Source: Spirosoma sp. KCTC 42546 (GTDB taxonomy: Bacteria; Bacteroidota; Bacteroidia; Cytophagales; Spirosomataceae). From it: a stretch of 64,000 nt of DNA. The position numbers were made by a program, and so were the translations under genes. The notes beneath the pieces are model-generated. The model did no database searches. It had not been told where the DNA came from and saw only the letters and a list, made by a program, of their open reading frames with translations. Shown here one piece after another: positions 1-9,165 of this stretch. The stretch spans positions 3,410,001 to 3,474,000 of the forward strand of contig NZ_CP041360.1 in assembly GCF_006965485.1 (NCBI RefSeq), written 5' to 3'. Positions within the stretch are counted from its first letter, which is position 1, and every line of letters begins with the position of its first letter.

Positions 1-57
1 CGATGGCGGCTGAAAATTCTTTACGCATACTATTTTTGACAGTGGTAAAACCGTCTA

Positions 58-410
58 CTAGTAAATTAAAATAGTGTCAGGATTGATTTCCATATAAAAT
101 GAATCCTCCTGATCCAATTTCTTAATTAATACTAACTGATTTTCGAATAATGCTAGCAAACGATCATTGGTAATATTGCCTAGACATACCCGAATCAGTT
201 TACGGGGCGATTTTTTCAATAAATAAGCGTTTCGAAAATCAGTGTCTTTGGTGATGACAATATAATCGTTCTGATCAGCATACTGAGTTATGGCCGAGTC
301 AGGGGTAGATGAACCGTTTAATATCTGATTGACGTGAACAGAATCATGTCCATGCGCTGCTAAAATTTAGACTAGCGAATTGGCATATGAACGTCGCAGA
401 TAAATTTCAT
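58..410 (-). pseudogene. Broken DUF5615 (PIN-like) toxin gene
   Basis: The ATG at 410-408 overlaps the stop of the DUF433 gene (TAATG), the usual arrangement of DUF433/DUF5615 toxin-antitoxin pairs. The first 12 codons read MKFICDVHMPIR and then hit a TAG. After a net one-base loss around 362-377 (with another in-frame TAA at 367-369) the rest of the protein continues in a second frame as AAHGHDSVHVNQIL, then DYIVITKDTDFRNAYLL and a C-terminus ending at a TAG at 58-60. GHDSVHV and ITKDTDFR are typical DUF5615 motifs with the PIN-like acidic residues. The toxin is therefore probably inactive, unless the shift is a sequencing error. Confidence 0.7.
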
Positions 411-643
411 TAGGCCGCTGCTGATATCTGCCCAGATAAAAGGATTCGGGCATAGTTCAGGCTGGCAATGATGTTTTCCCGCTCCAGTTCAGGATGATCG
501 ATAAGTATATCATTAATCGTCATGCCCGATCCTAATAAATCGAGCACGACTTCAACTGGCCATCGCATTCCTCTTATACAAGGCTTTCCATGACAGACGG
601 CAGGGTCAACTGTTATACGATTGAGTAGTGTCATACTGGCCAA
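410..643 (-). CDS. DUF433 family antitoxin
   Basis: This 77-residue protein matches the DUF433 pattern over its whole length: RITVDPAVCHGKPCIRGMRW at the N-terminus, then VLDLLGSGMTINDILIDHP and a short C-terminal helix. DUF433 proteins are helix-turn-helix antitoxins that normally sit directly upstream of a DUF5615 nuclease-like toxin and probably repress their own operon (family knowledge). Translation could start at the first Met (643) or at the Met three residues later. Its stop overlaps the start of the toxin remnant downstream, so the pair was translationally coupled. The antitoxin reading frame is intact although the toxin is broken. Confidence 0.85.
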   Translation of the reverse strand: MASMTLLNRITVDPAVCHGKPCIRGMRWPVEVVLDLLGSGMTINDILIDHPELERENIIASLNYARILLSGQISAAA

Positions 644-659
644 TATTGTTCACACAAAT

Positions 660-2663
660 TTACTTACTTTTTCGTTGCTCGATCATCGTACTGATTTCAG
701 CCGCCGTTTTATAAGTCCGATCTCCCTTGCGAACCATCGTTCGGATAAATTTCGGACGTTTTTTGGTCTCCTCAAATATCTTACTGATATACTCGCCTAA
801 AAACGAAATACCCAACAAATTGATACCACCGAAAAACATGACCAGAATAATAACGGTCGATAACCCATAGGGAGTGTTTGGGTCGAAGTTGAAAAGTCGG
901 GAAATGATCTGCCAGACAATACCCAGCATGGACAAGCCCGTCAGCACAAAACCCGCGTAGGTCATCAACTCAAGTGGCGCAAAGCTGAATGAGAAAATGG
1001 CTTTCTTAGCCCACCAGATATTCTTGGTCCAGTTGTTGGTTGAAATGCCAAACATCCGTTCCGGACGTACATAGTCTACCCCTGTTTGTTTGAATCCTAC
1101 CCACGCCCGAAGTCCCCGCAGGAATTGCTCCGTTTCGGGCAAATTGACCAGCTCGCGCACCACCTTCCGGTCAATGATCGAAAAGTCACCCGCATCGACC
1201 GGGATATTGATGTACGCTGTCCGTTTGAAGAGCCGGTAAAACTGTTTATAAAAAAAGTGCACGTGAGGAGGCATTTCACGTTGCACCCGAACGCCATATA
1301 CCACATCGAATCCCTGTTGCCACTTTTCGTAAAACTTCGGAATCACTTCGGGCGGGTCCTGCAAATCACCATCCATCAACACGACAGCATCGCCCGTTGC
1401 GATTTCCATACCACTCAGAAAAGCCGATTGAGATCCAAAATTCCGCGAATGTTTAATCGCAATTACGTTCGGGTCTTTGGCGCAAATTTCGTTCAACACC
1501 TCATCTGTATTATCGGGCGAGTTATCGTTCACGAAAATGATTTCGTAGCGCACCTTCATTTCATTGAAGGTTTTTACCAACCGCTCGTACATGTACGGAA
1601 TTGCCTGTGCGTCTTTGTAACAGGCAATAATGGGTGATATAACCGGGTTGAGCGTAGGCGTTTGAAAGGCCGGGATAACCCGGCTCTCATACTGGTGCGC
1701 AATCTGCCAGTCGGCGGTTTGGCGAAGGCCGTCGCTGAGTGAGGTCGTAGCTTTCCAGCCCAGATCGGTTTCGGCAGCAGTCGGATCGCCATACCAGTCG
1801 GAGAGGTCCCAGTTGCGGTTCGTCATACTCCCCCAAACGGGTTCCTGCGTCAGCCCAAAGGTTTGCCGGGCTACATCGACCAACTCGCGCATAGTGGTTT
1901 TTTGTCCCGTTGCGATGTTGTACGACCGGCCCCGAATGCTGGCATTGACTCGCAGAGCCGCCTGCACAAAAGCATTGATACAATCGTCCACATACACAAA
2001 GTCGCGGCTGATATCGGGCGATACAAGCGGAGGCAGTTGTCCTTTCCGGTTCTCTTCTACAAGCCTGGGGATAAGCCGGTCAGGCTCTTCCCAACCCCCA
2101 TAAATGGAGTAAAGACGTAGATTAAGCGTGTTCAGTTTATGAACTTTCGCGTAGTACTCAAGCGTATAAGCCGCTGATACTTTCGAAACAGCATAGTGAC
2201 TATTAGGCTCTACCCGATCGGTTTCTTTGGGGGCAGTGCAGTTGAAGCCATACTCTGAACTGCTCCCGGCATGGATATAGACCATATCGGATGTGCAGTT
2301 TTCAAGAATGTTGACCGTACCTAGTACGTTTGTCTCATAGGTGAGGCCAACATTTTTCTGCTTGCTGTAGGCACCATAGGCTGCCAGATTGAAAATCGTT
2401 TTTGGTTTAATTTTACCAAAAACATCCTGTACCGATGTATTGGACAAAATATCGCAGTGAACGATATTTTCGGCGGGTACATCCAGAAGCTTAAGCCGCC
2501 AGGCTTTGGTGGCATCGTGGGTCAGCGCGTACACATCCTTGCGGACGCGGAAGAGTTGTTCAAATAGGTTGGCGCCGATGAAGCCACTGGCTCCAAAAAC
2601 GACGATGGGACCATTGAGTTGGGTACTATCAGTAGGTAGCAAATTGGGGGCAGACTGATTCAT
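660..2663 (-). CDS. Fused NAD-dependent sugar epimerase / family 2 glycosyltransferase
   Basis: This 667-residue protein joins two enzymes. Residues about 18-335 are an extended SDR (NAD-dependent epimerase/dehydratase): GASGFIG nucleotide-binding loop at 24-30, SSSEYG at about 134-139, and catalytic Y157xxxK161 in HYAVSK. Residues about 340-640 are a GT2 glycosyltransferase of the polyprenyl-phosphate (DPM1/GtrB-like) type: FVNDNSPDNT, then the acidic MDGDLQDPPE motif, followed by two predicted membrane helices near the C-terminus. Such GT2 enzymes load a sugar onto undecaprenyl phosphate at the inner membrane face; the fused epimerase could make the donor or act on a related sugar (inference). 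The two modules are usually separate genes. It is the last gene of a minus-strand glycan group with a transketolase half and a GT39-type transferase. Confidence 0.85.
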   Translation of the reverse strand: MNQSAPNLLPTDSTQLNGPIVVFGASGFIGANLFEQLFRVRKDVYALTHDATKAWRLKLLDVPAENIVHCDILSNTSVQDVFGKIKPKTIFNLAAYGAYSKQKNVGLTYETNVLGTVNILENCTSDMVYIHAGSSSEYGFNCTAPKETDRVEPNSHYAVSKVSAAYTLEYYAKVHKLNTLNLRLYSIYGGWEEPDRLIPRLVEENRKGQLPPLVSPDISRDFVYVDDCINAFVQAALRVNASIRGRSYNIATGQKTTMRELVDVARQTFGLTQEPVWGSMTNRNWDLSDWYGDPTAAETDLGWKATTSLSDGLRQTADWQIAHQYESRVIPAFQTPTLNPVISPIIACYKDAQAIPYMYERLVKTFNEMKVRYEIIFVNDNSPDNTDEVLNEICAKDPNVIAIKHSRNFGSQSAFLSGMEIATGDAVVLMDGDLQDPPEVIPKFYEKWQQGFDVVYGVRVQREMPPHVHFFYKQFYRLFKRTAYINIPVDAGDFSIIDRKVVRELVNLPETEQFLRGLRAWVGFKQTGVDYVRPERMFGISTNNWTKNIWWAKKAIFSFSFAPLELMTYAGFVLTGLSMLGIVWQIISRLFNFDPNTPYGLSTVIILVMFFGGINLLGISFLGEYISKIFEETKKRPKFIRTMVRKGDRTYKTAAEISTMIEQRKSK

Positions 2664-2742
2664 TCAGGCCGCAAATTACGGCAAAAGACGGATATGCCCG
2701 CTTTACCAGGCAGTTTTATAGGTAACGGTAATTGACTAATAG

Positions 2743-3573
2743 CTACACGCCGACAACGTGACCGGATAGATAGCGCTCGTTTACATCAGCATATGCCTGC
2801 TCATATTGTGCTTCGGTCATTGGGAGGTAGTGCCATTCCAGCCGGTTTTCCATGTAGGATACGCCCTTCCCTTTAACCGTTCTGGCAATCACTAGTTTAG
2901 GCTTCCCATTTGGCGTAGCTGTCAGTTGGTCAATCGTTTCCAGTAGTTCCGAAACGTTATGCCCATCGACAACTATCGTTTCAAAGCCGATAGCGTTCCA
3001 GGTTTGAACATCGGCCGTATCGCCCAGTACATTTGCCGTCTGACCAAAACCCTGTAAACCGTTTTTGTCGATTAGCACAATCAGGTTATCCAACTCATGC
3101 TGAATGGCAAAGTGAGCCGCTTCCCAGGTTGTTCCTTCATTTGTTTCCCCATCCGACATAAGAACAAAGACGCGTGAATCGTCTCCTATGAGCTTACCCG
3201 CCTGCGCCATGCCCGTACCAATGGGTAATCCATGTCCCAGTGAACCCGTAGCAAACGGAATGCCTGCATGCTGATTGGGTGCTGGATGGGCGGGCAGGGT
3301 AGTACCATTTAGGTAATAAGTTGCTAGTGTCTCGTCCGAAATCTCCCCCAGATGGTTCAGGCACGCGTAAAGTGAGGCTGCCGCGTGCCCCTTTGAAAGC
3401 AAAAAGGTATCCTGTTCCCGTTTACGAAGCACTAGTGTGGCTATCATCAGGTCTACACAACTGAGTGAGCAACCGATATGACCGGCATGAGCCTGGTTAT
3501 AGAGGCTTAGTATTTTGAGCCTGAGTTGCCCCTGGAGCGTTTGCAGATCAGTTTGTTCGGTTGTTGAAGTCAT
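2743..3573 (-). CDS. Transketolase, N-terminal (TPP-binding) subunit
   Basis: At 276 residues this is the size of the N-terminal half of a split transketolase. HAGHIGCSLS near residue 30 is the thiamine diphosphate/substrate region, LSKGHAAASLYA the conserved histidine segment, and SDGETNEGTTWEAAHFA plus LIDKNGLQG form the TPP/metal site. A full transketolase (about 650 residues) needs a C-terminal half with the pyrimidine-binding and C-terminal domains. Split halves are normally adjacent, but here the flanking genes are a GT39-type transferase upstream and the epimerase/GT2 fusion downstream, and no C-half is present anywhere in the window. The setting suggests sugar-precursor supply for glycan assembly rather than the pentose phosphate pathway (inference). 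Confidence 0.85.
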   Translation of the reverse strand: MTSTTEQTDLQTLQGQLRLKILSLYNQAHAGHIGCSLSCVDLMIATLVLRKREQDTFLLSKGHAAASLYACLNHLGEISDETLATYYLNGTTLPAHPAPNQHAGIPFATGSLGHGLPIGTGMAQAGKLIGDDSRVFVLMSDGETNEGTTWEAAHFAIQHELDNLIVLIDKNGLQGFGQTANVLGDTADVQTWNAIGFETIVVDGHNVSELLETIDQLTATPNGKPKLVIARTVKGKGVSYMENRLEWHYLPMTEAQYEQAYADVNERYLSGHVVGV

Positions 3574-3585
3574 GATTGTTAAGTA

Positions 3586-3662
3586 AATGGATACTGAAGA
3601 ATGTACAATGAATAATGCCTCCCGGAGAACCCCTATTCATTGTACATTCTTCAGTATCCATT
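3586..3662. repeat. Perfect 28-bp inverted repeat, palindromic element (family A)
   Basis: Arms 3586-3613 and 3635-3662 are perfect inverted copies with a 21-base spacer. They lie between the transketolase half (start 3573) and the end of the GT39-type gene (3671). The arm contains AATGGATA and ATGTACAATGA, which recur in the element at 17210-17289. The stem lacks a T-tract, so a simple terminator role is not obvious. Confidence 0.85.
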
Positions 3663-3670
3663 ATTTGTTG

Positions 3671-5497
3671 TTAATCGCCGTAGCGATAGGTACTGCCTTT
3701 GAAATCAAAAATAGTGATTTTTTTATCCGAATGCCCTTTCACCAGCACAATCTGGTCGCGTTCGTTTGGATCGACCCGCTGAATGAATTGAGCATCTTTG
3801 GGTAGATAAACATTGACTAACTGTGCATCGAAGAGCGAAACAGGGGAGAATGTTCGGTCATTTTTCTCCGAGAAGATAATGCGCTTTTTATTCGGATAAA
3901 GGATCGTATCGCCAGGGGTGTAAAGTCGTTTCAATTGTTGTGCGGATGCCCAATAGGGATTGGCAATTCGTGGGGTACCAAAGAGCGTGTATTTTGCGGC
4001 AGTATCGGCGTAAATACCGCCCAGTAGCTGGACAATATGGCCTGCCTGAATCAGTAAGACGGCTGCAATTGGCAGGCTGAACCACCAGCGCGTTTTGCTT
4101 AGCTGAAGTAGTCCCATGCCTACTAAAATACAGACGTAGGGAAACGAAAACCCAGAATACCGTTGGGTGATACCATACGTATGCCCGGAGCGCCAGGCCA
4201 TAAACAACAGAAAAAGCGTAGGTACAAAAGCCAATAAGAGCAGGAGAACGACAAAACGCTTCTGTAGGGAATCCGTTTGGCTTAAGGCATACCGGCCAAT
4301 CAGGTAAATGAATGGAATAGAAATCGACAATACTAACAGCCGTATGGGTAGTATAGTATAAAGCGGCAAACCTGCCAGTAGTAATAATGGGATCGCAACA
4401 TAAACCCAAACGGGTGGTTTGGCTATCAGAAAATACCGATGCATCACCAGGGTTGCTATAATGCCTAAACCTATGGCCAGCAGCGCGTTTCGAATACTAC
4501 TCAACACGGCGGTCATGCCGTTGGTGACGATAAATAAATCTGAAAAAACGGGAACGGCCCGAACCGCAATGTTCGGAATTGTGGCGGGGAGAATGATGCC
4601 GAAACCATTGTTTAGTGGATTGGTAAGCGCCAGATTCCGATAAAAATTCTTCTGCTCTTCCAAGATATAAAACGTGTAGGTGCCGCCCCCATACTGAAAC
4701 CATAATGAAATCAACCCGAGTCCTATAATAGCTGTTATGCCCAGCGATACCCATGCCCGACCGTTTCGGAGATAAAAAAGTGCGTAAAGACCATGGCAAA
4801 GAAATACGGTAACGGTTAAATAATGGGAAAGCACCGCCGTTACAAAAACAAGTCCATAAGCCAGGTAGAGCCCAAGCGGAGAACGTCCCGATGAAGAACG
4901 AACGCGTTCCTGAATCAGTAGAAAAATATGGGTAGCCAGCAACGTCAGAAAGAACGTCATGGAATAATTCCGGGCAATGTGGCTATAGGATACAAAAAAG
5001 GGTTCGATTGTAGCAATTGCGGCACTCGTGAGCGCCAGGCTATCGGACAAAGCAAGAAATCTGGATTGATCTGAGCTGGTAGTTCGCTGATCTGGCCGGA
5101 AGTGCCGACGCACAAAAACGAATAGCAGTAAGACAATCAGCGTACTGAAAATAACCGAAGGCATTCGGAGCGATGTGTCACTTAAACCAAACACCTTTAG
5201 CCAAAGCCACAGCACACCGTAGTAAGCCGGGCTATTACCAATATCTCCCCGGATATTGGCTTCTATGAAGTCATGAATGGTTTTGGGCTTCCAGAATTCA
5301 GCAGGTGTAAAGTACGGCTTGTTGAAAACATCTTTCTGATTCGCCCCTTCGAGGCAAACTCCCTGACTGATGAGAAGTGTCGATTTTTCATCGAAATAAA
5401 TGCCATACGTACCAACTCGGTACAGGCGAAGGCCCAGGGCAAGTACCAGTAAGGCACTTAATAAAAGCAGGCTATTGCGGGATAATGGAACAGACAT
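3671..5497 (-). CDS. GT39-type (PMT/ArnT-like) membrane glycosyltransferase
   Basis: This 608-residue protein is strongly hydrophobic with about ten or more predicted membrane helices. The N-terminal loop GIYFDEKSTLL after the first helix resembles the acidic Asp-Glu motif of PMT/ArnT/GT39-family enzymes, which transfer a sugar from a polyprenyl-phosphate carrier on the outer face of the membrane. A soluble region of about 100 residues follows the last helix. It belongs to the same minus-strand group as the polyprenyl-phosphate GT2 fusion at 660-2663, which could make its lipid-linked donor (inference). The acceptor cannot be read from sequence. It starts 31 bases downstream of the OmpA/PD40 gene. 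Confidence 0.8.
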   Translation of the reverse strand: MSVPLSRNSLLLLSALLVLALGLRLYRVGTYGIYFDEKSTLLISQGVCLEGANQKDVFNKPYFTPAEFWKPKTIHDFIEANIRGDIGNSPAYYGVLWLWLKVFGLSDTSLRMPSVIFSTLIVLLLFVFVRRHFRPDQRTTSSDQSRFLALSDSLALTSAAIATIEPFFVSYSHIARNYSMTFFLTLLATHIFLLIQERVRSSSGRSPLGLYLAYGLVFVTAVLSHYLTVTVFLCHGLYALFYLRNGRAWVSLGITAIIGLGLISLWFQYGGGTYTFYILEEQKNFYRNLALTNPLNNGFGIILPATIPNIAVRAVPVFSDLFIVTNGMTAVLSSIRNALLAIGLGIIATLVMHRYFLIAKPPVWVYVAIPLLLLAGLPLYTILPIRLLVLSISIPFIYLIGRYALSQTDSLQKRFVVLLLLLAFVPTLFLLFMAWRSGHTYGITQRYSGFSFPYVCILVGMGLLQLSKTRWWFSLPIAAVLLIQAGHIVQLLGGIYADTAAKYTLFGTPRIANPYWASAQQLKRLYTPGDTILYPNKKRIIFSEKNDRTFSPVSLFDAQLVNVYLPKDAQFIQRVDPNERDQIVLVKGHSDKKITIFDFKGSTYRYGD

Positions 5498-5528
5498 TGG
5501 GCCAAAACTACGCGCAAAATCCGGGTTC

Positions 5529-7628
5529 TCATAGTTTCAGGATTGTGAATTCTACGCGCCGGTTCTGTTTACGCTTCTCTTCGGTTTCGTTGCTGGCAAT
5601 GGGTTTGCTGGGTCCCCACGCCTTTGTTTGGATACGTGTTTCTGGAATTCCTTTACTGGTCAGATACCCTTTTACAACCCGAACGCGATCTTCGGAAAGC
5701 TTCATATTGGGCTCCCAATCGCCCTGATTGTCCGTATGACCTTCAATCAGCAATTCCATAGTTGGGTATTTTTCAAGCATAGACACGACCTGGTCCAGCT
5801 CTGAATTTGCGCCCGGGAGCAAGGTAAACTGGCTCTGTTGAAACAGTACCTCACGCATCACAATTTTTTGCCCGGGTTCAATTTTAACCAGATACAAATT
5901 GCGCCGGATATCCCGAAATCGTTTGTCTTTGCTTAGATCGATGGTTTCAGTTGTTGTAAAATAGCCTTCTTTTTTAGCCTTCAGGTTATAGACTTTCTGA
6001 GTGGGAAGAATCATCTTGTACTCGCCCGTTTCTGGACTATAATCTACTTTGGCTATTTCTTTGTCATCGCCGAATAAACCGGATGCTACTTCTGAGGCTA
6101 CCGGTTTTTTGCTCTGGGCATCTAACACCTGTCCCGAAATAATGGCAACGGGATCGGGCTTAATGGCTGGGTATAGTTTTAACCGAAAAATGTCATCCTC
6201 ACCCAATGAGCCTGCCCGCGAACTCAGATACGCAAAATCGCCCGAGGCTGGAATGGTGAAGTAGCCATCCCACTCAGCCGTATTAATGGCTGGACCAAGG
6301 TTTTCAGGCTCGCTCCAGTTTCCCCAGGATTCATCCTGCCGACGGCTGACGAAAATATCGCCATTTCCGAAGCCAGGATGTCCGGCCGACGTAAAATAAA
6401 GTGTTCGGCCATCTGCAGCCAGAAAAGGAGAGCTTTCAAATTCGGCTGTATTGACAACACCCCCTAAAGAAACCGGTTCCGACCAGGTATTATCCGATTT
6501 CTGAAGTGACACGTAGAGGTCACGATTGCCTCGGGTATCCTTTCGTTGAACTGCCAGAATAATGGCTTTCCCATCGGGGGAGACACAAAACTCCAGTTGA
6601 TTTTTTTCGTGCAGGTTGTAATTGTTTGCAATTCGGCATTCAACGGGTTGCGACCAGCCGGCTTTGGTTCGGATGGATTTAGAAATACCAAACGACATAC
6701 CACCATCGGGCCGATACACATTAATGAGGTACGCAGTCCGTCCATCAGGCGCCATACCACTAATGGCATTATCGCCGGTATTGTTGATGGGAGGGCCAAT
6801 ATTAATGGCTTCACTCCAGCTAGCCGGGTTGCCATTTGAGGCTGACTCAAGCGTAGAGTACCAGACGTCCTGTCGGTCCGGGGCACCCATATTCGCTTTA
6901 TTGAAATTTCGGGTAAAATAAAGGGTCCGGCCATCGGGCGAAATGACAGGAGCTACTTCCTGGCCAGGTGAATTAACGGTTTTACCGAGGTTCTCCTTTT
7001 GAATGTCCTTGGGCGTATTTTTCGAAACGTTGATGCCAACCGTAATCGGTTTTGTATCCTCTGAAATACCAATTGCATCAATCTGATTCATGCCCTTCAG
7101 GGCAGCTCCATTTAATACAACCTTAATTTGGGCACAAAGGTAGGCCGAATCTTTTGGGAAAATCCGTAGGAGCGGGTCCTGGCGTGGCTGAACGCTGGCT
7201 GCCTGATAAACAGAATGCTCCTTTCCTTTCTCGTCAATTACGAGGACGTTGACAACCGCACCCGGATTTACGTTTTCTGCTATAATGATTTGCCGTGCCT
7301 GTATTGGTCTTTCAAAGCCTACCTGTATCCATTCATCAGCCGTACCATCGGCATAAAAAGGGGCCCAGGCACATGGGCTTTCGCCCATTTCGGGAATTTT
7401 ACTGGGCCGGCCAAGGGCCTGTGAGGCTTTATATTGTTCGCCAGTGGGTTCGCCTTTCTTTTCTGACGATACGCCAACCACACGACTGGCCCATTGGATT
7501 GGGTTTCGTTCGGTGGTGGGTGCATCGTTACGGCTGGCAGTTCGCTGTGGCGCGTCAGGCGACTGCGCTTTGCTGACCGAACTGGCCATTACAACCAATA
7601 TACCCGCCAAAATGCTCCAAACTCGCAT
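5529..7628 (-). CDS. Exported PD40-repeat protein with OmpA C-terminal domain
   Basis: This 699-residue envelope protein begins with a signal peptide (MRVWSILAGILVVMASSVSKAQ). A discoidin-like N-terminal region (about 60-170) precedes WD40-like PD40 beta-propeller repeats with recurring SPDGRTLYFTR, APDGRTAYLI, SPDGKAIILA and AADGRTLYFTS motifs (about 220-500). A carboxypeptidase-regulatory-like domain follows (about 510-590), then an OmpA peptidoglycan-binding domain (ELLIEGHTDNQGD and NRRVEFTIL at the end). Proteins of this build are common in Bacteroidota, where OmpA-PD40 proteins are peptidoglycan-anchored and some associate with type IX secretion or gliding machinery. No specific partner gene is visible here. 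Confidence 0.9.
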   Translation of the reverse strand: MRVWSILAGILVVMASSVSKAQSPDAPQRTASRNDAPTTERNPIQWASRVVGVSSEKKGEPTGEQYKASQALGRPSKIPEMGESPCAWAPFYADGTADEWIQVGFERPIQARQIIIAENVNPGAVVNVLVIDEKGKEHSVYQAASVQPRQDPLLRIFPKDSAYLCAQIKVVLNGAALKGMNQIDAIGISEDTKPITVGINVSKNTPKDIQKENLGKTVNSPGQEVAPVISPDGRTLYFTRNFNKANMGAPDRQDVWYSTLESASNGNPASWSEAINIGPPINNTGDNAISGMAPDGRTAYLINVYRPDGGMSFGISKSIRTKAGWSQPVECRIANNYNLHEKNQLEFCVSPDGKAIILAVQRKDTRGNRDLYVSLQKSDNTWSEPVSLGGVVNTAEFESSPFLAADGRTLYFTSAGHPGFGNGDIFVSRRQDESWGNWSEPENLGPAINTAEWDGYFTIPASGDFAYLSSRAGSLGEDDIFRLKLYPAIKPDPVAIISGQVLDAQSKKPVASEVASGLFGDDKEIAKVDYSPETGEYKMILPTQKVYNLKAKKEGYFTTTETIDLSKDKRFRDIRRNLYLVKIEPGQKIVMREVLFQQSQFTLLPGANSELDQVVSMLEKYPTMELLIEGHTDNQGDWEPNMKLSEDRVRVVKGYLTSKGIPETRIQTKAWGPSKPIASNETEEKRKQNRRVEFTILKL

Positions 7629-7728
7629 ATATAGATGAAACGGTGAGTAATATAGACTGATTTATGTTGCAATAGTTGCAACTCTAAACATAGAATTGCG
7701 TACACATGGTGCCCCAAACTGAGAAAAC

Positions 7729-9120
7729 TTAGTTTGTGAGCACCCGATATTCCCAGGGTTTAAGGGTAACAGCCATTTCTGGTTTCAATTCCACAGGCTG
7801 ATGGCTGAATATTTCGGTATACATGCCTGTAAAACCATCACCCATCATGTGAATCGTTTTAGCCTGACCACTTAAATTAAGAATGACCACTACACGATCA
7901 TTTTCACGTTGGCGGTGAAAAGCATATACTTTGTCGTCATGATCGGTGATGATCTTTTCCGCTTTACCACCCGCCTGACCATTCCAAAGGGCACGATTAC
8001 GGTGTTTAAGTGTGAGTAATGTTTTGAAGAAATCACTCTTGGCGTAATTGCCCCACGAAATGGTATCTTTCTCTAAAATGGCCAGTCGTTTGTTCAGATT
8101 CGACTCCATGCCGTTATACACCAGCGGCATGCCTTCGAGCGTACTGCTCAGAACAAGGAAGGCGTCAGCTCCGGGGCCAAATGACTCGTCCAACGTACCA
8201 TTATTGGTATTTTCGTCGTGGTTTTGCGTAAACATCATCTGGTAGTACCAACTCGGAAAGCGTTTCTGGTTTGCTTCGCGCAGCGAGTCAATCTTATCGG
8301 CGGTACGTTCCCCTTTGGCTACCGCCTTCATCATGTTATACATTGTCCAACTGTAGTTCATATTGAAGCAGCTTTTGAACTGGTCCGGGTCATCTTCCCA
8401 TTCCGAGAGCATGAATACAGTTTTGATTTTATCGAGTTGGGGGCGAAGTTCGGCCCAGTAAGTATTTGGTACGTAACCTGCCGCATTGCAACGATAGCCA
8501 TCGATATCAGTTTCCTTGAGCCAGTACTGCATTGCCTCAGTCATGGCTTTACGCATATCCGGATTGTCGTAATTGAGTTTTACTACATTGGCCCAGCCAG
8601 TTGGTATGCCGCTTTGAGGTTTGCCGGGAGAGACCATTTTCCCTTTCTCCGTCACATACCAATCGGGATGTTGTTGTACCCAGGCATGATCCTGAGCTGT
8701 ATGGCTGGCTACCCAGTCCAGCAGGATGCGTAAGCCCAGGGCATGTGCCCGATTTACAAGTGATTTGAATTCGGCCAGTGTGCCATAGTCTGGATTGATC
8801 AGCTTATAATCGACTATAGCATAGGGACTACTAAGCGCTCCTTGACTAATTGGGTAGATGGGCATCAACCAGATAATATCGACGCCCATTTCTTTCAGTC
8901 GGGGCAATTGAGCTTCTATAGCTTTGAAATTGCCCTGGGGTGAAAACTGGCGGGTGTTAACTTCGTAAATAGTTGCGTTTTTAGCCCAGTCGGGCGCCGG
9001 TAAAGTAGCCCGCGATGTTGTATCAGAAGATGGGTTATCGGTTTGGTCCTGTGGAGTATTGCGACAGGCCGTTGTCAGGAGAAGCGAACTGAGTACTAGG
9101 GCCAGGTATAATTTCTTCAT
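7729..9120 (-). CDS. Alpha-amylase-family (GH13) lipoprotein with Asn at the nucleophile position
   Basis: The chosen start at 9120 gives MKKLYLALVLSSLLLTTAC, a clear lipoprotein signal; the reading frame extends 13 codons further upstream but that spoils the signal. The 463-residue product is a GH13 alpha-amylase-type barrel. Region I LDWVASHT, region III MLSEWE (acid/base Glu) and region IV QNHDEN are intact. Region II reads GYRCNAAG where GH13 enzymes have GxRxD, so the catalytic nucleophile Asp is replaced by Asn (codon at 8485-8487, residue 212). That change normally abolishes hydrolysis, so this may be a binding or regulatory pseudoenzyme, or use another mechanism. Probably attached to the outer or inner membrane and facing the periplasm or surface. 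Without the Asp change it would be called a maltodextrin-active amylase. Confidence 0.85.
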   Translation of the reverse strand: MKKLYLALVLSSLLLTTACRNTPQDQTDNPSSDTTSRATLPAPDWAKNATIYEVNTRQFSPQGNFKAIEAQLPRLKEMGVDIIWLMPIYPISQGALSSPYAIVDYKLINPDYGTLAEFKSLVNRAHALGLRILLDWVASHTAQDHAWVQQHPDWYVTEKGKMVSPGKPQSGIPTGWANVVKLNYDNPDMRKAMTEAMQYWLKETDIDGYRCNAAGYVPNTYWAELRPQLDKIKTVFMLSEWEDDPDQFKSCFNMNYSWTMYNMMKAVAKGERTADKIDSLREANQKRFPSWYYQMMFTQNHDENTNNGTLDESFGPGADAFLVLSSTLEGMPLVYNGMESNLNKRLAILEKDTISWGNYAKSDFFKTLLTLKHRNRALWNGQAGGKAEKIITDHDDKVYAFHRQRENDRVVVILNLSGQAKTIHMMGDGFTGMYTEIFSHQPVELKPEMAVTLKPWEYRVLTN

Positions 9121-9165
9121 GGAGGATGCCAACGAATTCAAGTAGATAAAGAGTGACAAAAAGCA

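Noticed and set aside
1..28. Possible start of a minus-strand gene (ATG at 28-26, MRKEFSAAI) running off the window
   Set aside because: Only nine codons are visible, too few to support a gene.
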